DNA of 64,000 nt from Azorhizobium doebereinerae UFLA1-100. GTDB taxonomy: Bacteria > Pseudomonadota > Alphaproteobacteria > Rhizobiales > Xanthobacteraceae. Shown piece by piece: positions 23,444-31,843 of the stretch (its first letter is position 1; every line of letters begins with the position of its first letter). The stretch is taken from contig NZ_AXBA01000031.1 in the NCBI RefSeq assembly GCF_000473085.1, positions 1 to 64,000 of the forward strand, read 5' to 3'. The translations under genes and the position numbers were made by a program. The notes under the pieces were generated by a model, which saw only the letters and a list, made by a program, of their open reading frames with translations, was not told where the DNA came from and did not search any database.

Positions 23444-23792
23444 CACAGACCCTCCATGCGGTGCGAGAACGCGGAAGACGCAATGGCGGACCCGGCAGGC
23501 GCTCCCGCGCGCGGGAGGCGCGCCGGGATGCTCGTCCACGGGAGGGCACGGCAGGGCCGCGATCCCGGCGCAGCCATCATGGCCGCTCGAATGCCTTGGG
23601 GGTACATTGGCATCTTCCTTGACTACCCCGGAGGGCGAGACGCCGTCAGGCGTCCTGCTTCCGGAGCCGGCGGACCCGCCCGGCGGCCGGAAGATCATCT
23701 TCCGGTCACCGTCCAGACCTGCCTTGAAACTCAGCTTCTTTGCTAACGGGCGATGCTTGCGTCACGCTGACGTGCGGCGCTGCGGGAAGGCA
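23444..23792. other. 349-base gap inside the flg operon
   Basis: This separates flgI from motE, which are normally close. It contains a small hairpin GACGCC/GGCGTC (23639-23654) and GC-rich stretches, no supported gene. A separate promoter for motE-flgH-fliL-fliP could lie here; none was recognised. Confidence 0.5.
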
Positions 23793-24893
23793 TCACTGCA
23801 CCACGAGTTCCGCCTGCAGCGCGCCCGAGGTCTTGATCGCCTGGAGGATGGAGATGATGTCGCTGGGCTTGAGCCCGAGCCGGTTCAGCCCGCGCACCAG
23901 CGTCTGCAGGTCGGTGCCGCGCACCACGGCCAGATGGCCGCCGGCCTCGTCCGCCTGGATGTCGGTGCGGGGCACCACCACGGTCTCGCCGCTGGCGAAG
24001 GGGTTCGGCTGGGACACCACCGGGGTCTCGGTGACGCGCACCGTCAGGCTGCCCTGGGTGACCGCGACGGTGGAGATCTGCACGTTGCGGCCGATGACCA
24101 CCGTGCCCGTGCGCTGGTCCACCACCACCTTGGCCGGCGTATCCACCTCGATGCCGAGCTCGCCGATCTCCGCCAGGAAGCGGGCCGGATTGACCTGCGG
24201 CGGGCGCTGCACCACCACGGTGCGCAGGTCGCGCTCGCGGGCGAGCGGGCGGCCGTAGCGGGCCTTGGTATAGGCGTTGATGGCGTCGGCCATCATGGCG
24301 GCGGTCTTGAAGTCCGGATTGGTGAGATCCACCAGGATCTCGTTGAGGTCGCGGAGCTGGCCGGGGATCTGCCGCTCCACCAGCGCGCCGTTGGGGATGC
24401 GGCCGGAGGTGGGCACGCCCTGGGTCAGGGTCTCGGCCTGGCCCTGCACGCTGAAGCCGCTGACGGCGAGCTGGCCCTGCGCGACCGCATAGGTCATGCC
24501 GTCGGAATTGTTGAGCTGGGTCAGCAGCAGCGTGCCGCCCTTCAGCGAGGTGGCATCGCCGATCGACGATACGCTGACGTCGATGCGGGTGCCGATGGCG
24601 GCGAAAGCGGGCAGGTTGGCGGTGACGATCACCGCCGCGGTGTTGCGCGCGCGCAGCGGATTGCCCACCACGTTGATGCCCATGCGGTCGAGCATCGCCT
24701 GGAGGGCCTGCTCGGTGAAGGGCGAGTTGCGCAACGTGTCGCCGGTGCCCTGGAGGCCCATGACGAGGCCATAGCCGATGATCTGGTTGTCGCGGATGCC
24801 CTGGATGCTGGAGATGTCCTTGATGCGCGTCAGGGCGAAGGCCTCGCCCGTGCTGAAGACGAGGAGGGCCGCGAGGAGGAGCCGGGCGATCAT
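23793..24893 (-). CDS. flgI: flagellar P-ring protein FlgI
   Basis: 366 residues with a signal peptide (MIARLLLAALLVFSTGEAFA). Highly conserved FlgI stretches: RIKDISSIQGIRDNQIIGYG, LVMGLQGTGDTLRNSPFTEQ, NVVGNPLRARNTAAVIVTAN, LKGGTLLLTQLNNSDGMTYA, and the C-terminal LNRLGLKPSDIISILQAIKT. It assembles in the periplasm around the rod and is helped by FlgA, whose gene overlaps its start by four bases. Confidence 0.96.
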   Translation of the reverse strand: MIARLLLAALLVFSTGEAFALTRIKDISSIQGIRDNQIIGYGLVMGLQGTGDTLRNSPFTEQALQAMLDRMGINVVGNPLRARNTAAVIVTANLPAFAAIGTRIDVSVSSIGDATSLKGGTLLLTQLNNSDGMTYAVAQGQLAVSGFSVQGQAETLTQGVPTSGRIPNGALVERQIPGQLRDLNEILVDLTNPDFKTAAMMADAINAYTKARYGRPLARERDLRTVVVQRPPQVNPARFLAEIGELGIEVDTPAKVVVDQRTGTVVIGRNVQISTVAVTQGSLTVRVTETPVVSQPNPFASGETVVVPRTDIQADEAGGHLAVVRGTDLQTLVRGLNRLGLKPSDIISILQAIKTSGALQAELVVQ

Positions 24894-25468
24894 TGCGCGC
24901 TCACCCGCACCGTGCCGTCCGCCTGCACCGTGCCGGCGATGGTGAGCCCGGTGTCCAGGTTCTTGAGGCGCACGATATTGCCCACCGTGCCGTTCTCCAG
25001 CGCCATGGCGAAGCCGGAGATGGTGAGCCCGCCCTCGCGCAGCAGCACCGGGGCAAGGTTGCCCCGCGTCACCACCTGGGGATCGGAATAGGAATTGACC
25101 GGGATCGGCATGCCGGCGGGCAGGCTGCGGCGCGCCACCTTGCCCACCAGGAGCTGGCGGGAGGTGGCCACCGCGACGCGGTCCTGCGGGCTGGTGGTGA
25201 ACGCACGATCAACAAGCATCGAATCGTTGATCGTGTCGCCGGCATAGATCGGCACCACCGGCACCGGCAGGGCGAAGCTGGTGGGGAGGGAAGGCGCCAC
25301 CTGGGTGACCGGAGCCGCCGGCGCATTGGCGCGGGCGGCGGCCTCGGCGGCCTCCGCCGCGGCGACGCGCGAGGCGATGCTGGGGCCGCCGGATGACTGT
25401 GCGGCAGCCGGCGAGGCGAGGGTGGCGAGGCCCGCCATGACGGCGAGCGCGGCGAGGATCGTGCGCAT
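24890..25468 (-). CDS. flgA: P-ring assembly chaperone FlgA
   Basis: 192 residues; signal peptide (MRTILAALAVMAGLATLASP), an Ala-rich spacer, then the SAF/FlgA domain: VVPIYAGDTINDSMLVDRAF, LLVGKVARRSLPAGMPIPVN, VTRGNLAPVLLREGGLTISG, and VGNIVRLKNLDTGLTIAGTV. FlgA is the periplasmic chaperone for FlgI. Its stop overlaps the flgI start. Confidence 0.93.
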   Translation of the reverse strand: MRTILAALAVMAGLATLASPAAAQSSGGPSIASRVAAAEAAEAAARANAPAAPVTQVAPSLPTSFALPVPVVPIYAGDTINDSMLVDRAFTTSPQDRVAVATSRQLLVGKVARRSLPAGMPIPVNSYSDPQVVTRGNLAPVLLREGGLTISGFAMALENGTVGNIVRLKNLDTGLTIAGTVQADGTVRVSAQ

Positions 25469-25509
25469 GGCGGCTCTCGTGTGTGGTTCAGCCCGGCGTG
25501 GGAGCGCCG

Positions 25510-26298
25510 TCAGCGGATGCCGGTCGAAACGGTCTTCGCCATTTCGTCGGCGGCCTGGATCACTTTGGAATTCATTTCGTAGGAGCGCTGGGCGGCGATC
25601 AGCTCGGTGATTTCCTTCACCGGATCGACGTTGGAGCTCTCCAGGTAGCCCTGCTGGACCTTGCCGAAGCCGGTGTCGCCGGCGACGCCGGTGACCGGCT
25701 GGCCGGAGGCCTGGGTCTCGCGGTAGAGGTTGTCGCCGAGCGGCTCAAGGCCGGATTCGTTGGCGAAGTTGACCAGCACCAGCTGGCCGAGCAGCTGCGG
25801 GTTGGTCTGGTTCGGGATCACCGCATAGACCTGACCGCTCTCGTTGATCTGGATGTCGGTCGCGTTCTGCGGGAAGGTGATCGCCGGGTTCACCGTATAG
25901 CCGTCCGAGGTGACGAGCTGGCCGGTGGCGCTGCGGTTGAACGAGCCCGCCCGGGTATAGACGGTGTCGCCGTTCGGGGTGGTGATCTCGAACATGCCGC
26001 GCCCGTTGATGGCGAGGTCGAGCGAGTTGCCGGTCTGGGTCAGGGCGCCCTGGGTGTGCAGGTTGCGGATGCCGACCGTGCGCACGCCGAGGCCGACCAT
26101 GGCGCCCTCGGGAATGGCCTCGCCACCGTCACGGTTGGGGATGCCCTGGGGACGCTCGGCCTGGTAGAGAAGGTCGGCGAATTCGGCGCGCGCGCGCTTG
26201 AAGCCCGTGGTGTTGATGTTCGCGATGTTGTTCGCGATCACTTCCACGTTGGTCTGCTGGGCGCTCATGCCGGTTGCGGCGATTGCGAGTGCTCTCAT
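25510..26298 (-). CDS. flgG: distal rod protein FlgG
   Basis: 262 residues, the usual FlgG length. N-terminal rod-protein motif [20 protein letters not shown], the FlgG-specific [17 protein letters not shown] region, and the C-terminal helix [20 protein letters not shown]. It forms the distal rod inside the L and P rings and is exported without a cleaved signal. It lies between fliE and flgA. Confidence 0.96.
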   Translation of the reverse strand: MRALAIAATGMSAQQTNVEVIANNIANINTTGFKRARAEFADLLYQAERPQGIPNRDGGEAIPEGAMVGLGVRTVGIRNLHTQGALTQTGNSLDLAINGRGMFEITTPNGDTVYTRAGSFNRSATGQLVTSDGYTVNPAITFPQNATDIQINESGQVYAVIPNQTNPQLLGQLVLVNFANESGLEPLGDNLYRETQASGQPVTGVAGDTGFGKVQQGYLESSNVDPVKEITELIAAQRSYEMNSKVIQAADEMAKTVSTGIR

Positions 26299-26310
26299 GA
26301 CGGATACTCC

Positions 26311-26640
26311 TCAGATCGCCATACGGCTGACTTCTTGATACGCGGCGACCACCTTGTCGCGCACGGCGAGGGCGGTCTGCAGGGTCTGCTCGGCGGACAT
26401 CACCGCCTCGACCACCTGCTGCACCGACGCCTTGCCCTGGATGCCGGAGATGGCCGCAGCCTCGCCGTGCCGCAGGGTGTTCATGGCCTCGGTGGAGACG
26501 TTGGCCAGCACGTCGGAGAAGTCGGCGCCCTTGGTGGAGCCGATGGACTGCGTCGTGGTCTCGGATGTATCTGCCCGGGTGGTGGACACCGAGTTCGGGG
26601 TGCGCAGGCTAGCCGCGAGCGAAGAGATGCTTTCGATCAT
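26311..26640 (-). CDS. fliE: MS-ring/rod adaptor FliE
   Basis: 109 residues from the ATG overlapping the flgC stop (ATGA). The helical C-terminus [20 protein letters not shown] followed by [19 protein letters not shown] is diagnostic for FliE, which joins the rod base to the MS ring and export gate. The Ser/Thr-rich N-terminus is disordered. Confidence 0.93.
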   Translation of the reverse strand: MIESISSLAASLRTPNSVSTTRADTSETTTQSIGSTKGADFSDVLANVSTEAMNTLRHGEAAAISGIQGKASVQQVVEAVMSAEQTLQTALAVRDKVVAAYQEVSRMAI

Positions 26641-27059
26641 GACTGCGTCCTCAGCAGATCCACGGTCATCGCCACCATGGAGCGGGTCTGTTTGATCATC
26701 TGGAGATTGGCTTCGTAGGAGCGGTTGGCCTCGCGCATGTCGGCGAGCTCCACGAGCGGGTTCACGTTCGGCATCTTCACCCGGCCATTGGTGTCGGCCG
26801 CCGGGTTGCCGGGGTCGTATTCCTGGACGAACGGGCTCTTGTCGACGCCGGTGCTCTTCACCTTCACGCTGGACGAGCCGAGCGCGCGGTCGAGCTGGGC
26901 CTCGAACTGGACGGTCTTGCGCGAATAGGGGTCGGAGCCGGCGGTGGTGCCAGTGGAACGCGCGTTGGCGAGGTTCTCCGCCACGATGCGCATGCGGGTG
27001 GACTGCGCCTGCAGGCCGCTTCCGGCGATCTGGGTTGCCGTCTTCAGAGGATCGATCAT
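26637..27059 (-). CDS. flgC: proximal rod protein FlgC
   Basis: 140 residues. Rod-family N-terminus [20 protein letters not shown] followed by [11 protein letters not shown], and the C-terminal [20 protein letters not shown]. It forms part of the proximal rod with FlgB and FlgF. Coupled to flgB and fliE by four-base overlaps on each side. Confidence 0.95.
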   Translation of the reverse strand: MIDPLKTATQIAGSGLQAQSTRMRIVAENLANARSTGTTAGSDPYSRKTVQFEAQLDRALGSSSVKVKSTGVDKSPFVQEYDPGNPAADTNGRVKMPNVNPLVELADMREANRSYEANLQMIKQTRSMVAMTVDLLRTQS

Positions 27060-27442
27060 CCACTGCTCCTAACGCTGGCAAGGATCATGCGGTTGAAGGC
27101 GCGCACGATATTGGTGTTCAGGGTGAAGGTGCGGTTCACGTCCGCGGCCTTCAGCATTTCCTGGTCGAGGTTCACCGAATTGCCCGAGGCGCTGATCTCC
27201 CAGCTGTCGCCGTCGTTCATCTTGGTGGTTTGGGCGCCGGCGAAGGGAACGTCGACGTGCCCTTCGGAGGTCTTGGCCATGGTCAGGTGCGTCTTGTTCA
27301 GCACCGCCGAGAACGGCTCCACGTCGCGGGCGGTGAAGCCGGGCGTGTTGGCGTTGGCGATATTGCCGGTGATCGTGGCCTGCCGCACGGAAGCCCACTG
27401 GGCCTGACGCGAGGCAACGTCGAACAGGTACAAAGGATCCAA
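27056..27442 (-). CDS. flgB: proximal rod protein FlgB
   Basis: 128 residues beginning at TTG (27442): AGGAGG lies five bases upstream and no in-frame ATG fits as well, so TTG is the likely initiator. Motifs: [30 protein letters not shown], and the C-terminal [20 protein letters not shown]. Rod component at the FliE junction. It heads the flgB-flgC-fliE part of the operon after a 165-base gap. Confidence 0.93.
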   Translation of the reverse strand: MDPLYLFDVASRQAQWASVRQATITGNIANANTPGFTARDVEPFSAVLNKTHLTMAKTSEGHVDVPFAGAQTTKMNDGDSWEISASGNSVNLDQEMLKAADVNRTFTLNTNIVRAFNRMILASVRSSG

Positions 27443-27607
27443 CGGGTCCTCCTGGATCGTCTCGTCGCCACGTTAGGAAGCAAACCTTGCACGGGGCTGG
27501 CGCGTCGTCCGCCCGGCCGCCCCAGCGCCTCGGAACGCGCGGCGCCGCCGGCCGCCGGGCCGGTCATGCGGGTGTCGGAGAACGGGCGGGCGGCCCCGGG
27601 GGCCGGT

Positions 27608-28060
27608 TCAGGCCGGCAGGCGGCAGTCCGCGAGCGCGTCCTGGAAACGCTGGAGATTCTCGTCGTCGGTGCCCAGCGGCTCCGTGCTGACGATGCCCTC
27701 GATGGCGACGCCCACGCCCTTGCCGTCGAACTCGACGCGGAAATAGACCTTGAGCGCGGGGTGGGCCAGTTCCATGTCCAGGCTCACCTCCGGCGGCTGG
27801 CCCCAGTCGGAGGATATGGCGGCGTTTTGGCCGTATCGCAGCAGCCCGGGCCGGAGCGAGAGCTCGGCGGAGGAGGCGATCAGGTCGTTGAGGTTGCTGT
27901 CCTGGTTGGCGTGGACATAGCCGATGACCACGCCGGCATTGGTATAAAACAGTTCGCTCAGAAAATGACGGAGACACTCGGCTAACGCACGCTCATAGAC
28001 CATCAGGCCAATATCGCCCAAAGTCGATCGATTGATGAAATGAGCACTATGATTGTGCAT
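27608..28060 (-). CDS. uncharacterised protein in the fla operon
   Basis: 150 residues, family not recognised. The ATG at 28060 lies 14 bases inside flhB, so the two are translated in a coupled way; the stop is 165 bases before flgB. The sequence begins MHNHSAHFINRSTLGDIGLM, is mixed alpha/beta in character (FRVEFDGKGVGVAIEGIVST), has no signal peptide or membrane helix, and a single Cys near the end. Its first third is noticeably AT-richer than its neighbours. Size and position suggest a cytoplasmic export chaperone or C-ring accessory, but nothing in the sequence proves it. Confidence 0.7.
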   Translation of the reverse strand: MHNHSAHFINRSTLGDIGLMVYERALAECLRHFLSELFYTNAGVVIGYVHANQDSNLNDLIASSAELSLRPGLLRYGQNAAISSDWGQPPEVSLDMELAHPALKVYFRVEFDGKGVGVAIEGIVSTEPLGTDDENLQRFQDALADCRLPA

Positions 28061-29123
28061 TTGAGCCCCGGGAATAGATAAAATATAGAATCTTGGCGAC
28101 TGGACGGTAGAACTCGGGCGGAATCCATTGGTCCACTTCGATCGCGTCATACATGGCGCGGGCGAGGGGTTTGTCCTCGATGATCGGGATCGAGCAGCGT
28201 TCGGCGACCTCACGAATCTTGAGCGCGATCAGGTCGGCGCCCTTGGCGACGACCAATGGCGCGCCGCCTTTCTGGCGGTCGTAATAAAGCGCGATGGCGT
28301 AATGGGTCGGGTTGGCGATCACCAGCGACGCCTTGGGCACCGCGCTGATCATGCGCTGGCGGGCGCGTTGCAGGGCCAGGGAGCGCATGCGCGCCTTGAC
28401 CATGGGATCGCCTTCCGCCTGCTTGTGCTCGTCCTTGACCTCCTGCTTGGTCATCTTCAGTTCCGAGTGCCAGTGGAACCGGGCCCAGACCAGGTCCAAC
28501 GCCACCAGGACGATGGTGGCCACGCACACTGCGGAGACGAGGCGGGTCGCCAGCGACAGCATCACCGACGGTAGCAGCAGCGGCTCGCTGTACATCGCGT
28601 TCATCACCCGGCCCTGCTCGGAATAGAGCAGCATGCCGCAGATGATGGCCACCACCACCAGCTTGAACGCCGACTTGCCGAACTCGATATGTCCTTCCTT
28701 GCCGAAGATGCGCGTCCAGCCGCTCGCCGGATTGATGCGGCTGAACTGCGGCTGGATGCGATCCAGCACCAGGCGGGGCGTATTCTGGAACAGCGAGGCG
28801 ATGAGGCCGGCGGCGCCCAGCACGAGCACCGCCGGTAGCAGGAACTGCCCGAGCAGCATGAGCACGCCCCAGGCCAGGGCGATCGCATCGTCCGACGACA
28901 TCAGCCGGAAGCCGCTGGGATCGTCGAGGAAATGCGTCAGCTCGGCGGTGAGCACGCGCACCGGGTTGATCACGAAGAAGGTGAGGACGGCGAGAATACC
29001 CAGCAGCGATGCAAACAACGCCGTCTCCCTCGAGAAGGGGACGTTCCCCTTCTCGAGGGCATCGGAGATCTTCTTCTCCGATGCGTCTTCGGTTTTGCTT
29101 TCCTTGTCGGCAGCCTCAGACAT
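28047..29123 (-). CDS. flhB: export switch protein FlhB
   Basis: 358 residues. N-terminal KTEDASEKKISDALEKGNVP is the FlhB signature; four membrane helices span about 30-215. The cytoplasmic domain contains the self-cleaving NPTH motif (SLVIANPTHYAIALYY), cut between Asn and Pro, and RCSIPIIEDKPLARAMYDAI after it. FlhB changes substrate specificity under control of FliK. The stop TAG is embedded in the start of the following gene. An unusual perfect inverted repeat lies at codons 22-33. Confidence 0.96.
   Translation of the reverse strand: MSEAADKESKTEDASEKKISDALEKGNVPFSRETALFASLLGILAVLTFFVINPVRVLTAELTHFLDDPSGFRLMSSDDAIALAWGVLMLLGQFLLPAVLVLGAAGLIASLFQNTPRLVLDRIQPQFSRINPASGWTRIFGKEGHIEFGKSAFKLVVVAIICGMLLYSEQGRVMNAMYSEPLLLPSVMLSLATRLVSAVCVATIVLVALDLVWARFHWHSELKMTKQEVKDEHKQAEGDPMVKARMRSLALQRARQRMISAVPKASLVIANPTHYAIALYYDRQKGGAPLVVAKGADLIALKIREVAERCSIPIIEDKPLARAMYDAIEVDQWIPPEFYRPVAKILYFIYSRGSNAQS
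29027..29059. repeat. 15-bp perfect inverted repeat inside flhB
   Basis: CCCTCGAGAAGGGGA (29027-29041) and TCCCCTTCTCGAGGG (29045-29059) are perfect complements separated by three bases. It falls 65-97 nt into the flhB coding sequence, over the conserved LEKGNVPFSRE peptide, and would make a very stable hairpin in the mRNA. Each arm contains a CTCGAG hexamer. Confidence 0.85.
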
Positions 29124-29137
29124 GCATATGGCTTCCG

Positions 29138-30175
29138 CTACCGGACGTAGGCGTCGTCATCGTTGCCGGTATTGATTTCGATCTCGCCGCGCCCGGCCAT
29201 GTCGAGGGCCATGTCGGTGATCGTCCGGCGGGCCTCGGCCACTTCCTTCTGGGCGGAAGGTTCGCCGTTGCCGAGTTCCTGCTCCACCATGCGCCGCACG
29301 CGTGCGCCGAGCGACTGGAGGATGGATTCGCGGAACTCGATATCGGTGCCCTTCAGCGCCAGGATGAGCTTGTCGTTCGGCACCTGGTCGAACAGGGCGG
29401 TGCGGGCCTTGGGCGTGAGCTTGACGATGTCGTCGAAGGTGAAGAGCAGGCCCTTCAGGATTTCCGCCGACTTCGGCCGCGTGGCCGCAAGCGAGGAGAG
29501 CACCAGCTCCATGTCGTCGCGCTCCATCTTGTTGATGATGTCCGCCATGCGCGCGTGCGGGTCGGCGCCGGCATTGCGCGAGAAGTTCATCATGAAGTCC
29601 TCATGAATCGTCCTCTCGATGACCTGCATGGTGGCATCGACGATCGGCTTGAAGGTCAGCATGCGGCGCATCAGGCCGTTGCGCTTGTCCGCCGGGATAT
29701 GGCTCATCACCTTGGCGGCGCAGGAGGGGCGCACCTTGGAGAGGATCAGCGCGGCGGTCTGCGGATGCTCCTTCATGATGTAGGTGGCGAGGATGTTCTC
29801 GCTGACGGTGGAGATGCGGTCCCAGATCGAATGATTGGCCGCGCCGAGCAGCTCGTTCATGATCTCGGAGATCTGCTCGGGCGGCAGGACGCCGGTGAGC
29901 AGGCGTTCCACGTCCGCCGCCGTGCCGACGAGATTGGCGCCGGCGACGAAGCTGGTGGCGAACTCCTCGATCAGGCTTTCCACCGTGGCGGTGGGGATAG
30001 GCCGCAGATCGGCGATGGCCCGGGTCACGAGCCGGATTTCCTCCGGCTCGAAATGCTTGAGGATGCGGTTGGCCATCGGCGCGCCCATGGTCATGAGCAG
30101 CGCCGCCACCTTGTCAGTGCCGTGCAGAGGACGGGATTTGCCCGTCAGGGGAGGGGCCATCGCTCTGGCCGCCAT
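29138..30175 (-). CDS. fliG: motor switch protein FliG
   Basis: 345 residues. The N-terminal domain binds FliF (DKVAALLMTMGAPMANRILK). The middle carries EHPQTAALILSKVRPSCAAK (the EHPQ motif that contacts FliM). The C-terminal torque domain shows FTFDDIVKLTPKARTALFDQ and RESILQSLGARVRRMVEQEL, with the charged residues that meet MotA. The start shares one base with the fliN stop. FliG is the rotor ring that converts stator force into rotation. Confidence 0.95.
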   Translation of the reverse strand: MAARAMAPPLTGKSRPLHGTDKVAALLMTMGAPMANRILKHFEPEEIRLVTRAIADLRPIPTATVESLIEEFATSFVAGANLVGTAADVERLLTGVLPPEQISEIMNELLGAANHSIWDRISTVSENILATYIMKEHPQTAALILSKVRPSCAAKVMSHIPADKRNGLMRRMLTFKPIVDATMQVIERTIHEDFMMNFSRNAGADPHARMADIINKMERDDMELVLSSLAATRPKSAEILKGLLFTFDDIVKLTPKARTALFDQVPNDKLILALKGTDIEFRESILQSLGARVRRMVEQELGNGEPSAQKEVAEARRTITDMALDMAGRGEIEINTGNDDDAYVR

Positions 30176-30543
30176 CAGCTGTTATCGGAGCCGGACGGCC
30201 CGACGATCTCGGTCAGCGTCACACCGAAGCGCGAGTTGTCGTCTTCCACCACCATCACTTCGCCGCGGGCAATGATGCGGCCGTTCACCACCACGTCCAC
30301 GGGCTCGCCCACGCGGTGGTCGAGCGGGACGATGGCGCCGCGTCCGAGCTTCATCAGGTTGGCCACGGGCATGCTGGCGGAGCCGAGCACGACCTGCAGC
30401 AGAACCGGGATGCGCATCACCGATTCCAGGCCGCGGCCGTTGCCGATGGTCTCTTCCTTTTCCGCGCTCTGAAGGGTCTTGGCGAACAGCGCCTCGTCCT
30501 CGGCGGCTTCCTTCCCCAGGTCATCGCGATCGGGCGGTGCCAT
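30175..30543 (-). CDS. fliN: motor switch protein FliN
   Basis: 122 residues. The C-terminal SpoA domain is clear: RIPVLLQVVLGSASMPVANL, LMKLGRGAIVPLDHRVGEPV, DVVVNGRIIARGEVMVVEDD, RFGVTLTEIV. The N-terminal 40 residues are acidic and probably disordered. AGGAG lies about seven bases before the ATG. FliN forms the base of the C-ring with FliM and receives the export ATPase complex. Confidence 0.95.
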   Translation of the reverse strand: MAPPDRDDLGKEAAEDEALFAKTLQSAEKEETIGNGRGLESVMRIPVLLQVVLGSASMPVANLMKLGRGAIVPLDHRVGEPVDVVVNGRIIARGEVMVVEDDNSRFGVTLTEIVGPSGSDNS

Positions 30544-30581
30544 GGAACACTCCTGTCAGTAAAAGAGATATCGAACAGGCT

Positions 30582-30929
30582 TCACGCGCCGCGGGGCAGC
30601 ATGTCGCCATCTTGGCTCACTTCGGCGCCGGTGTCGCGGCTTGCGCGGGCCCGGCGCGCCGCCGCGTTGCGGCGGTCGATCTCGGCGATGGCCTCGTGCG
30701 CCTGCTCGATCTTGCCGCCGAGCGAGAACAGCAGCTCCCGCCCGTCGGTGTTGAGGGCGGAGACGGCCTGATGGGCGGCGATCAGCGCATGGGAGCTCTC
30801 CGCGAGGATGCGCTCGTAATGCGCCTGATGCGCCTCCAGTTCCTTGAGCTTGCGGTAGACCAGCACCACGCACGCGGTCGTCATCACCAGCGCAACCAGG
30901 AGAACCATGTCAACGGGGAAGTATGTCAT
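30582..30929 (-). CDS. single-TM coiled-coil protein (DUF6468-like)
   Basis: 115 residues. One membrane helix at 7-25 (DMVLLVALVMTTACVVLVYR) is followed by a coiled coil of about 60 residues (KLKELEAHQAHYERILAESS) and a short basic tail. It begins 20 bases inside the end of fliM and ends 38 bases before fliN, so it is a bona fide operon member. Alphaproteobacterial fla clusters commonly have a small protein of this design beside fliM; the DUF6468 assignment is from memory. Function unknown; a stator or C-ring accessory is plausible. Confidence 0.7.
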   Translation of the reverse strand: MTYFPVDMVLLVALVMTTACVVLVYRKLKELEAHQAHYERILAESSHALIAAHQAVSALNTDGRELLFSLGGKIEQAHEAIAEIDRRNAAARRARASRDTGAEVSQDGDMLPRGA

Positions 30930-31839
30930 CGAGGAACTCCTGGTTCTGGTTGATCTGGTCTTCGACGCGCAGCACGTAGGCGCCCTCGGCCTGGCCGAGG
31001 TGGCACCAGAACAGCGGCTGGTCGGCGCTTTCCAGCTTCACGAGCGTGCGCGGGGTGGCCTGAAGCTTCAGCACCTGGCCGACCTTGAAGTCGGCGATTT
31101 CACCCAGCGGATAGTGTCGCTCCTCGAGGATTGCGCGAACCTGGACCTGGGTGCGGTTCACCTCGGTGCGGATCTGCTTTGTCCACACCGGATCGCGGCC
31201 GGAGGTCTCCGCCGGGGTGGTGCGCGACAGCGCCTGGCGCATCGGGGTCAGCGCCGCCTGCGGGATGATGACGAACATCTCGCCGCCGCGGTTGAGCGCC
31301 TGGAGCAGGAATTTCGCGGTCACCGCCAGGTTGTTGCGGCGGCCGATCACCGCGAAGTCCATGCGGGTTTCCTGCCGCTCGAACTTGAACTGGGTGTCGC
31401 TGACCATGGTGAAGGCGTTGTGCATCGCCTTCTGCATCTGCTCGAAGATGGCCTGGGAAATGCGCAGCTCGATGTTGGAGAAGCCGCGCTCGTCCTCCAC
31501 CGGCGGCTCGGAGCCGTCGGCGCCGAACAGCGCCTCGATCATGGTGAAGACGAAGTCGCGGTCGAAGCCGACGATGATGTGGCTGTCCCACATGGGCACG
31601 TGGAACACGCCGGCCACCGCCATGCCTTCGTACATTTCCAGCACGTCGCCGATGCGGCCGGTCTCGATGCTGGAGAGCGAGTAGAAGGCCTGCGAGGCGG
31701 CCAGCTGGCGCAGCCCCTCGGCGCAGAGCGTGCCGAGGCGGTCGAAGATGACATGCAGCATGGGCATGCGATCGATCGACAGACCCGCCGCGTCGAGCAG
31801 CATGTCCCGGATGTCTTGGTGGGAATGGGCGGCATTCAT
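30910..31839 (-). CDS. fliM: motor switch protein FliM
   Basis: 309 residues. The CheC-like middle domain appears in EMYEGMAVAGVFHVPMWDSH and DFVFTMIEALFGADGSEPP (GG motif region degenerate), and a C-terminal SpoA domain in RAILEERHYPLGEIADFKVG then VLKLQATPRTLVKLE. The classic N-terminal CheY-binding LSQxEIDAL peptide is not obvious; instead it starts MNAAHSHQDIRDMLLDAAGL, as in rhizobial FliM, which are divergent. It overlaps the next gene by 20 bases. Confidence 0.9.
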   Translation of the reverse strand: MNAAHSHQDIRDMLLDAAGLSIDRMPMLHVIFDRLGTLCAEGLRQLAASQAFYSLSSIETGRIGDVLEMYEGMAVAGVFHVPMWDSHIIVGFDRDFVFTMIEALFGADGSEPPVEDERGFSNIELRISQAIFEQMQKAMHNAFTMVSDTQFKFERQETRMDFAVIGRRNNLAVTAKFLLQALNRGGEMFVIIPQAALTPMRQALSRTTPAETSGRDPVWTKQIRTEVNRTQVQVRAILEERHYPLGEIADFKVGQVLKLQATPRTLVKLESADQPLFWCHLGQAEGAYVLRVEDQINQNQEFLDDILPR

Positions 31840-31843
31840 GGGA

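Noticed and set aside
22760-23746. 328-codon plus-strand frame opposite motE
   Set aside because: Low-complexity Gly/Arg/Asp product without domain; motE and its GGAGGG site explain the region.
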